A program made the position numbers and the translations under genes. The notes below the pieces were generated by a model. The model was not told the origin of the DNA. It did no database searches and saw nothing but the letters and a program-made list of their open reading frames with translations. From Candidatus Saccharimonadota bacterium (GTDB lineage: Bacteria; Patescibacteria; Saccharimonadia; Saccharimonadales; UBA4665), in assembly GCA_018061705.1 (NCBI GenBank), contig JAGOTO010000038.1:1-5136 (forward strand): DNA of 5,136 nt. The letters are read 5' to 3'. Shown in pieces: positions 1-4,934 of this stretch. The first letter of the stretch is position 1, and each line of letters begins with the position of its first letter.

Positions 1-785
1 TGACAACCTTTCGTCAGCTGATCGAGCTCGGCTATGAACCAACTGTGATCGCCCTCCAGCTCAGCCGCAGACTACGAGAGAGACTGACGGAATCAGACGA
101 GACTGGAGCTGACCGGAATCGCACGCTCGCATTTCTGAGGTCACTTCTGGATGTCCCGGCATCGCGTAATCCTGAAGTACTTCTGGAAATCATTCTGCTC
201 GATCAAACAAACCCATCACAGGAAGAAAGTAGCTCGACTGAGCCCGTTGATATGCAGCCCTCCAGACGAAACGCAACTGAGGTAGAGACACCATCCCGGG
301 CTAAACCAGGCAAACTGTTATCTCAGAATAGTTCAGTCACAGACAGTACTGCGAGTCCTCGAGATATCCGACATCCTGATCCAAAGATCCCACCACAACA
401 GACAGTTCACCAGGATCCCCCGGTCTCTCACCATGAGCATCCGTCAAAAGGCGAAACTTCAACAGACTTGTCTGTCGAAGAACTTTGGCAGTCGGTCCTA
501 GGTGAGCTCAAAAAAACCCACAATACTCTTTATGGGATAGCCCGCATGGCTCGACCCTCGATATCTGGCGATATCCTACTCCTAGAGCTATCTTTCGGTT
601 TCCACCAGAAACGTTTAAATGAACCACGCAATCTGGCCATACTAACATCTCTGGTTGAACGATACCGTGACGCCTCGACGCAGATCAAATTTTCACTTAT
701 CGCAAGCGATCAGGATCATTCCAAGTCGTCTGATCCCGTTGCGACCATAAGCAATATCTTTGGTGGGGCAGAGCTGCTAGACTGA
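1..785 (+). CDS. dnaX: DNA polymerase III subunit gamma/tau, C-terminal part (5' end outside window)
   Basis: The reading frame is open from the first full codon (position 3) to TGA at 783-785, giving 260 residues of the clamp-loader subunit that opens and loads the sliding clamp. The ATPase domain lies upstream of the window. What is visible: the tail of the helical collar domain III, roughly positions 3-220, with the run FLRSLLDVPASRNPEVLLEI; a Pro/Ser/Thr/Gln-rich, probably disordered linker at about 220-465; and a C-terminal globular domain from about 471, with LWQSVLGELKKTHNTLYG and FHQKRLNE. The protein ends in NIFGGAELLD, close to the usual DnaX ending. The GTG at 45 could be read as a start, but the frame and homology continue upstream of it, so this is a partial gene. 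dnaB follows after 20 nt. Family identity comes from remembered motifs; it is secure for the C-terminal domain and weaker for the linker. Confidence 0.88.
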   Translation, partial: TTFRQLIELGYEPTVIALQLSRRLRERLTESDETGADRNRTLAFLRSLLDVPASRNPEVLLEIILLDQTNPSQEESSSTEPVDMQPSRRNATEVETPSRAKPGKLLSQNSSVTDSTASPRDIRHPDPKIPPQQTVHQDPPVSHHEHPSKGETSTDLSVEELWQSVLGELKKTHNTLYGIARMARPSISGDILLLELSFGFHQKRLNEPRNLAILTSLVERYRDASTQIKFSLIASDQDHSKSSDPVATISNIFGGAELLD

Positions 786-805
786 GTATCGAACATAAAG
801 GAATA

Positions 806-2167
806 ATGGGGATAGACATGGCAGGGCAAATACCGCCAAATAACGTCGAAGCTGAGGCGAGTTTACTCGGCGCGATACTCATCGACACAGATGCGATTGT
901 CAAGATTGCTGACAAAATATCCGTCGATGACTTCTACGACCCTCGACATAGCCGTATATATGAAGCTCTCCGAGCGCTCTACGAAAAACGATCAGCCATC
1001 GATGTGTTGACTCTTTCCGACCACCTGAAAGGGTCAGGATTCCTCGATATGGTCGGTGGCCCTGGGTACCTGACAGAGCTCACCAATTTTGTACCGACCG
1101 CAGCACACGTCGAGCAATATGCCGAGATTGTTGCCCAAAAGGCCTTGAGACGTCGTCTTATCACTGCAAGTGCTGACATGGCGGCTCTTGGCAGAGATGA
1201 GTCCAAGGCTCTCAAGGAACTAATCGAAGAGGCCGAAGCAAGACTTTTTGAGGTCAGTCAGCAGCATGTCAAACAGAATGTCGTTAGCCTTGAAATGGTA
1301 CTAGCAGAAAGCTTCGAACGGCTCGACGACCTGCACAAAGACAAAAACAAACTCCGGGGCGTACCAACCGGATATCGTGAACTCGATAACATCCTTGCTG
1401 GGCTACAACGATCGGATTTGTTTATTCTCGCAGCTCGCCCATCTATGGGTAAAACGGCCTTCGTACTAAACCTTGCTCATAAGATTGCCACGCAAGCCAG
1501 AGAAACAGTCCTGGTTTTTAGCCTAGAAATGAGCAAGGAACAGCTTGTCGATCGACTCCTTGCCATGGAGTCTGGGGTCGATGCATGGAGTCTGCGGACT
1601 GGTAAGTTGAGCGACGATGACTTTGAAAAGCTCGCCGAGGCTATGGGTACGCTCAGTGAGGCGAAAATCCTGATTGATGACTCACCCGGCATAACCGTTA
1701 GTGATTTGCGGACAAAAGCCAGGCGAGAGGCACATTCCGGAAAACTCGGCCTAGTAATCGTCGACTACCTACAGCTCATGAGTGGTGGAGGCAAGTATGC
1801 GAGTGAAGGCAACCGCGTTCAGGAGATTTCAGAGATATCTCGAGGGCTGAAGGGCATTGCTCGCGAACTCAACGTCCCGCTCGTTGCCCTCAGCCAGCTC
1901 AGCAGGTCAGTTGAAAGTCGTACTCCCAAAATACCTCAATTATCGGACTTACGTGAGTCAGGCTCAATCGAGCAAGATGCTGATGTGGTAGCCTTTTTAT
2001 ACAGAGAGGATTACTATGAGCCCGATAGTGAACGGAAAAACATTATGGATGTTCTGATAAAAAAACATCGAAACGGACCGACCGGAGGTGTCGAGTTGTA
2101 CTTCGATAGAGAGAAACAACGAATTCGGTCGATCGATACTGGACATAGCACGCCATTTATCGACTAG
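806..2167 (+). CDS. dnaB: Replicative DNA helicase DnaB
   Basis: Hexameric helicase that unwinds DNA ahead of the replisome and recruits primase. It has 453 residues, normal for the family, with no intein. The N-terminal domain covers about residues 8-110 and opens with IPPNNVEAEASLLGAILID. A helical linker follows, then the RecA-like motor from about 185. Visible motifs are Walker A ARPSMGKT (residues 210-217, Lys216), Walker B LVIVDYLQLM (Asp320), the LSDLRESGSIEQDADVV block, and the KHRNGPTG arginine-finger segment (Lys420, Arg422). Two starts compete. ATG 806 has AAAGGA at 797-802, only 3 nt away. ATG 818 has GGGGA at 808-812 with 5 nt spacing and gives MAGQIPPNN, nearer to typical DnaB N-termini. 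I list the longer form; 818 is equally likely. The gene lies 20 nt behind dnaX, probably in the same transcript. A hairpin spans its stop codon. Confidence 0.97.
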   Translation: MGIDMAGQIPPNNVEAEASLLGAILIDTDAIVKIADKISVDDFYDPRHSRIYEALRALYEKRSAIDVLTLSDHLKGSGFLDMVGGPGYLTELTNFVPTAAHVEQYAEIVAQKALRRRLITASADMAALGRDESKALKELIEEAEARLFEVSQQHVKQNVVSLEMVLAESFERLDDLHKDKNKLRGVPTGYRELDNILAGLQRSDLFILAARPSMGKTAFVLNLAHKIATQARETVLVFSLEMSKEQLVDRLLAMESGVDAWSLRTGKLSDDDFEKLAEAMGTLSEAKILIDDSPGITVSDLRTKARREAHSGKLGLVIVDYLQLMSGGGKYASEGNRVQEISEISRGLKGIARELNVPLVALSQLSRSVESRTPKIPQLSDLRESGSIEQDADVVAFLYREDYYEPDSERKNIMDVLIKKHRNGPTGGVELYFDREKQRIRSIDTGHSTPFID

Positions 2168-2176
2168 AAAATGGCG
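2151..2176 (+). other. 8-bp inverted repeat across the dnaB stop codon
   Basis: CGCCATTT (2151-2158) and AAATGGCG (2169-2176) are perfect reverse complements separated by 10 nt that include the dnaB TAG (2165-2167). The RNA could form a stem of eight pairs with a ten-base loop. No T-run follows on either strand, so it is not a standard intrinsic terminator. It could be a 3'-end stabiliser, an attenuating structure between dnaB and the membrane-protein gene, a protein-binding palindrome next to the promoter-like element at 2165-2193, or chance. Confidence 0.5.
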
Positions 2177-2193
2177 ATGAGCCACTGTATACT
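2165..2193 (+). promoter_or_regulatory. Possible promoter for the membrane-protein gene
   Basis: A TATACT hexamer (2188-2193, five of six to consensus) lies 17 nt after TAGAAA (2165-2170, four of six). Transcription would begin near 2200, leaving a leader of about 8 nt before ATG 2208. That fits the lack of a clear Shine-Dalgarno sequence at this gene. The -35-like element lies partly in the hairpin at the end of dnaB. The call rests on pattern alone. Confidence 0.35.
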
Positions 2194-2207
2194 GCTCACT
2201 AAGACCT

Positions 2208-3404
2208 ATGAAACTAAAGAAGCCCAGTAACCGCCGTCATTGGCTCTACATAGCACTCGGAGTCGGGGCCCTGTCGATTATTTACATCTTCTTATTTCGT
2301 GGGCTCTACGGACTTACCGGAGGATTATATAGCACTTCTGAAGTCCTGAGCCAGCAACAGGGAAATGCGCTAAAGACCATATTCTCTAATCCCATAAACG
2401 CCCCCTATGAGATACTAGTTTGGCTCGGCCTCAAACTCGGACATCACAGTATCCTAGTGACTCGGGTTGCTGCAGTATTGTGTGCGGTTCCGCTTGTCGG
2501 ACTATTTTATCTAGTTGCACGACACTGGTATTCTCCGAGTATTGCGGCACTGGGTAGTGTCATGTTTGCGACGTCGAGCAGCTACCTACATTTTGCTCGC
2601 TTCGGGACAGCAATGATCTTGCAAATGGCGACTCTCGCATTGTTGGCCAGTGTTTTTTTGTATCGTAAGGCTCCTGGACGGCAGAAGGTTCTCGTCGCCT
2701 ATGTCATAACAGCCCTTTGCGCATCGCTCATCTACGTTCCGGGCATTATCTGGTTCGGCCTTATCGGGATCGCATTGTTATGGAGACGATTTCGTGCAAC
2801 ACTGACCTCATTTGGCGCACTCCATAGTATCTTGGTACCGATATTTGGTCTACTCCTTCTCTCACCATTGATCTATGGCTGTTTCAATGACAGTACAACG
2901 CTGCGAAGCATTTTTGGACTCCCGAGCGACCTACCGACACCGCTTGCGTATTTCAAAGAACTGCTTCATTTGGTAGCTTCTGTGGCATACCGAGGCTATT
3001 GGCCTTCAGAATATTGGATGTACGGTGCGCCGCTTCTCAATGTAGCCGAAGCACTACTGTTTGTGGCTGGACTCTGGCTAATGTTCCGCCGCCCAATGAT
3101 TCAGGGAAACTATTATCTACTTTTTGCAATCTTAGTTGGCGGTCTTTTGGTTGCGCTTCGCGGATCAGTGACCGTCGCCTTACTCGTACCCTTCATATAT
3201 CTTATTATCGCAGGTGGCCTTCATTTACTCTATGAGGAATGGCGACAAGTATTTCCACGTAACCCCTTTGCAAACGTGCTTGGCGGCGCACTCATCGTCT
3301 TAGTTGCGAGCTTTTCGATATTTTATCATCTCCGGGCATACTATACGGCATGGCCAAATACACCAGAGACAAAAGCAGCCTACACGATTCGTCAGCCCCT
3401 ATAG
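2208..3404 (+). CDS. Polytopic membrane protein, GT39/ArnT/PMT-like glycosyltransferase candidate
   Basis: This 398-residue protein is mostly hydrophobic. I count about ten or eleven membrane segments, near residues 12-31, 67-77, 83-104, 111-128, 135-152, 161-192, 205-223, 278-293, 301-317, 321-341 and 355-373. The layout resembles the PMT/ArnT fold: a basic N-terminal tail, one helix, a first outer loop (32-66), then a region like the family's RxxAxxxxxxxxxLFYLVARHWY with a following LHFARFGTAMILQ (Arg131). Such enzymes move sugars from polyprenyl-phosphate carriers to glycans or proteins outside the cell. The usual Asp-Glu pair of the first loop is not clear; only Glu45 in STSE is near the right place. 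The protein stops soon after its last helix, with no large extracytoplasmic domain, and is shorter than typical ArnT (about 550). Substrate cannot be inferred. It could be an unrelated membrane protein. No strong ribosome site precedes ATG 2208. The gene stands alone between dnaB and ybaB. Confidence 0.75.
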   Translation: MKLKKPSNRRHWLYIALGVGALSIIYIFLFRGLYGLTGGLYSTSEVLSQQQGNALKTIFSNPINAPYEILVWLGLKLGHHSILVTRVAAVLCAVPLVGLFYLVARHWYSPSIAALGSVMFATSSSYLHFARFGTAMILQMATLALLASVFLYRKAPGRQKVLVAYVITALCASLIYVPGIIWFGLIGIALLWRRFRATLTSFGALHSILVPIFGLLLLSPLIYGCFNDSTTLRSIFGLPSDLPTPLAYFKELLHLVASVAYRGYWPSEYWMYGAPLLNVAEALLFVAGLWLMFRRPMIQGNYYLLFAILVGGLLVALRGSVTVALLVPFIYLIIAGGLHLLYEEWRQVFPRNPFANVLGGALIVLVASFSIFYHLRAYYTAWPNTPETKAAYTIRQPL

Positions 3405-3406
3405 TC

Positions 3407-3415
3407 TGATACAAT
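3407..3415 (+). promoter_or_regulatory. Extended -10-like element before ybaB
   Basis: TGATACAAT carries the TGn extension plus TACAAT (3410-3415, five of six to TATAAT), starting 2 nt after the TAG of the membrane-protein gene. No good -35 is seen: the best-placed hexamer, TTCGTC at 3388-3393, matches only two of six positions. A start near 3422 would give a leader of about 58 nt before the ybaB ATG and about 8 nt before the small leader ORF at 3430. It would make ybaB-recR a separate unit. Confidence 0.42.
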
Positions 3416-3429
3416 ATAACTACCACGTA

Positions 3430-3483
3430 ATGAAAGGGGAGTATGCGCAGGAGAGCTATCTCTGCACATCGAAATTACCATGA
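3430..3483 (+). CDS. Possible 17-codon leader ORF overlapping the ybaB start
   Basis: ATG 3430 opens a frame encoding MKGEYAQESYLCTSKLP and ends at TGA 3481-3483. Its stop shares ATGA (3480-3483) with the ybaB ATG, the classic geometry for termination-reinitiation coupling. It lies 14 nt after the TACAAT hexamer, so its own leader would be only about 8 nt, and it has no Shine-Dalgarno sequence. ybaB also lacks one, since CATCGAAATTACC precedes its ATG, which makes coupling attractive. AGGAG-type motifs at 3436-3440 and 3449-3453 lie inside the leader ORF and are poorly placed for any start. GGAGA (3450-3454) can pair with TCTCT (3459-3463) in a small hairpin. A short ORF like this can easily arise by chance, so its translation is a hypothesis. 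Confidence 0.3.
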   Translation: MKGEYAQESYLCTSKLP

Positions 3484-3773
3484 GTCGATTTGACCAAGCC
3501 AAAATGCTAATGCAAGTTAAAAAAATCCAAAAAGATCTGCAAAAACTTGTAATAACGGTAGAGCAAGGAGACGGGGCTGTCAGAGTAGAGATCACTGGCG
3601 AACAAAAAATTAAAAAAATCCATATTGACCCTGAGTATGTCGATATTGATGATATTGATCAGCTCGAAAGATGGATTGAGGATGCAGTCAAGGATGCTAT
3701 ATCAGAGAGCCAACGCGTTGCTGCGGAGAAAATGCAACCCTTCATGGGCATGTTCGGCGGTCTTGGTGCATAA
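3480..3773 (+). CDS. ybaB: YbaB/EbfC-family nucleoid-associated protein
   Basis: A 97-residue protein of normal family length. YbaB/EbfC proteins are small dimeric DNA-binding proteins, usually encoded beside recR. The N-terminal helix is rich in Lys and Gln (residues 1-23, with MQVKKIQKDLQK). Next comes the conserved strand region with EQGDGAVRVEITGEQKIKKI and HIDPEYVD (about 27-56). A C-terminal helix (about 59-88) contains AVKDAISESQRVAAEKMQ, and the tail GMFGGLGA is rich in Gly, as in homologues. ATG 3480 is chosen because the protein begins as family members do and no good upstream in-frame start exists. The start has no Shine-Dalgarno sequence; the overlapping leader ORF may supply ribosomes. 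recR begins 6 nt downstream, so the two are very likely cotranscribed. Confidence 0.93.
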   Translation: MSRFDQAKMLMQVKKIQKDLQKLVITVEQGDGAVRVEITGEQKIKKIHIDPEYVDIDDIDQLERWIEDAVKDAISESQRVAAEKMQPFMGMFGGLGA

Positions 3774-3779
3774 AAATTC

Positions 3780-4388
3780 ATGAATATCCTCCCCTCAGCG
3801 CTTCAGGATCTCATCGAAGCCCTCGGGACACTGCCGGGAGTTGGTTCTCGTACCGCAGAACGCTACGCGTATTACCTGATTCGCCGCGATCGCGCGCTTT
3901 CTCTCAAACTTGCCGGTGCGCTCGAAGCTCTACATCCGGGTGTGCATTATTGTCCAGTGACTTTTGCTCTCATCGATGCAAAAGACGATATATCACCTCT
4001 GTACACTGACCCAAAGCGAGACAAACAAGTCATTGCAGTCGTTGCCGAGCCGATCGACATCATCGCGATAGAGAAGACCGGTGCCTTCCACGGGACGTAT
4101 CATGTTCTCGGGGGCCTTGTTTCACCGATTGATGGCGTCACTCCTGACGAGTTGCACATCACTGAGCTGATTGATCGGATCGACACTGACAAAGTCGGCG
4201 AAGTAATACTCGCCACCAATGCAAGTGTTGAGGGGGAGTCGACTGCGCTCTATATCCAGCAACAACTGCGCGATCGATCAATCGCAATCACCAGGCTAGC
4301 CCGTGGGCTTCCCATCGGAGTTGATCTCGAGTATGCTGACCAAATAACCCTCAGCAGGGCATTTGAAGGCCGTCAACAGTTGCCTTAG
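3780..4388 (+). CDS. recR: Recombination mediator RecR with degenerate zinc finger
   Basis: RecR forms a ring-like clamp and works with RecO or RecF to load RecA onto gapped DNA. At 202 residues it has the family's usual length. In order: an N-terminal helix-hairpin-helix with LPGVGSRTAERYAYYLI (18-34); the zinc-finger region (56-81); a Toprim domain with AIEKTGAFHGTYHVLGG (96-112), LVSPIDGVTPDEL (113-125) and ATNASVEGESTALYI (145-159); and a C-terminal part with RLARGLPIGVDLEYADQITL and SRAFEGR. The finger normally has four Cys. Here only Cys58 remains; the others appear replaced by Thr61, Ser72 and Tyr75, and Cys58 is the only cysteine in the protein. The first Toprim acidic residue (VVE in E. 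coli RecR) is Ala89 in VVAEP. No frameshift or stop is present and the rest is well conserved, so the gene looks functional. The start is 6 nt after ybaB. Confidence 0.96.
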   Translation: MNILPSALQDLIEALGTLPGVGSRTAERYAYYLIRRDRALSLKLAGALEALHPGVHYCPVTFALIDAKDDISPLYTDPKRDKQVIAVVAEPIDIIAIEKTGAFHGTYHVLGGLVSPIDGVTPDELHITELIDRIDTDKVGEVILATNASVEGESTALYIQQQLRDRSIAITRLARGLPIGVDLEYADQITLSRAFEGRQQLP

Positions 4389-4454
4389 GGAAATCAATTA
4401 GCGCCTCCTGATAGCCATCTTGGACAATCGAAGTGAATGTGCCCCGGAATGTTC
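4389..4454. other. Convergent intergenic gap between recR and the DUF1653 gene
   Basis: This 66-nt gap must end two converging transcripts. I looked for a GC-rich stem followed by a T-run on either strand and found only trivial pairings such as CCA-TCT-TGG, too small to count. No terminator is called. Confidence 0.5.
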
Positions 4455-4781
4455 TTAGGACAGAGGCTCAACAGCAATGGCGTCAACAAGGGTTTCAGGA
4501 TGATTGGTCATACGCTCAAACCGTGGCAAGGCTACGCCCTCCCAGTCAACAGATTCAAGCCAAATGACCATACGCCTCGTAAAGTGTATCTCTGGGCTGT
4601 CGATTGGCTCATATACAACTTCAAAATCGAGCGTTTCTTCGTCAAAAGCAATGCACACAACTCTATAGACTCCACCTTTATAGTGCCTCCAGAGAGATTC
4701 GGGTGGGATCATTTCGCTTGCTTCCGCAATCATCCCGCTCAGCTGCTGGCCTGGAATTTTTTTCCTCATATACCCTAGCAT
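4455..4781 (-). CDS. DUF1653 domain protein
   Basis: A minus-strand gene of 108 residues, or 104 from the second ATG at 4769-4767. The core matches the DUF1653 pattern as I remember it: LWRHYKGGVYRVV (30-42), then IAFDEETLDFEVVYEPI (44-60), a Trp-containing segment (MVIWLESV, 71-78) and VALPRFERM (83-91). Members are small predicted cytoplasmic beta-rich proteins of unknown function. About 29 residues precede the core and 17 follow it. The downstream start is favoured: TGCTATGCT (4785-4777) resembles an extended -10 and ends 7 nt before that ATG, and AGGG lies just upstream of it. The gene converges on recR with 66 nt between the stops and diverges from the DHH gene. An overlapping plus-strand frame at 4437-4778 has no recognisable protein features and is rejected. 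Confidence 0.85.
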   Translation of the reverse strand: MLGYMRKKIPGQQLSGMIAEASEMIPPESLWRHYKGGVYRVVCIAFDEETLDFEVVYEPIDSPEIHFTRRMVIWLESVDWEGVALPRFERMTNHPETLVDAIAVEPLS

Positions 4782-4785
4782 AGCA
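4777..4785 (-). promoter_or_regulatory. Possible extended -10 for the DUF1653 gene
   Basis: Read on the minus strand, TGCTATGCT has the TGn extension and a four-of-six -10 hexamer. It ends 7 nt before ATG 4769-4767, so transcription would start at or next to that ATG. No -35 is seen at 16-18 nt. A TTCACA sequence (4810-4805) is 22 nt away, too far for a normal promoter. If real, it overlaps the upstream ATG 4781 and excludes that start. Confidence 0.28.
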
Positions 4786-4934
4786 CAAACGGTTTCTCAG
4801 ACCTTGTGAATATTTCGCATTGAGGCCATTTGGTAGGCAGGCTCGGCTTGGCAGCTCCAGTTACCAATCGCTTTTGTGACAGCTAGTTCTGGATACGATT
4901 CGCTTACCGCCCGAGAGCGTGTACAATATGGGCT
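4782..4934. other. Divergent intergenic region between DUF1653 and DHH genes
   Basis: These 153 nt separate two divergently transcribed genes and must hold both start regions. The only structures found are a -10-like hexamer at each end and a 6-bp inverted repeat, TTGGTA (4830-4835) with TACCAA (4862-4867), 26 nt apart. That repeat is too short and too widely spaced to call as an operator. No tRNA or open frame of note was seen. Confidence 0.5.
4922..4927 (+). promoter_or_regulatory. Probable -10 element of the DHH gene, leaderless arrangement
   Basis: TACAAT matches TATAAT at five of six positions and ends 7 nt before ATG 4935, so RNA would begin at or just before the start codon. The hexamer 17 nt upstream, TTCGCT (4899-4904), matches the -35 consensus at three of six. 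No Shine-Dalgarno sequence is present, which agrees with a leaderless mRNA. Confidence 0.42.

Noticed and set aside
2059..2065. A AAA AAA heptamer in the correct phase for -1 frameshifting in dnaB
   Set aside because: It encodes conserved Lys residues just before the HRNGPTG block. A -1 shift would end at a stop after about fifteen codons within the same gene, and no programmed shift is known to me in dnaB.
2171..2230. Small 19-codon frame overlapping the membrane-protein start
   Set aside because: It has no ribosome site and overlaps the next gene by 23 nt in another frame, so it is more likely chance than the ybaB leader ORF.
3885..3894. CGCGATCGCG palindrome containing the cyanobacterial HIP1 octamer
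   Set aside because: It occurs once, inside recR coding sequence, and the proteins do not look cyanobacterial.
4437..4778. Plus-strand open frame of 113 codons
   Set aside because: It lies opposite the DUF1653 gene, whose protein has recognisable family motifs; the plus-strand product shows none and has an unusual mix of residues.
4830..4867. Inverted repeat TTGGTA...TACCAA between the DUF1653 and DHH genes
   Set aside because: Six pairs with a 26-nt gap is within chance, and no second copy was noticed.
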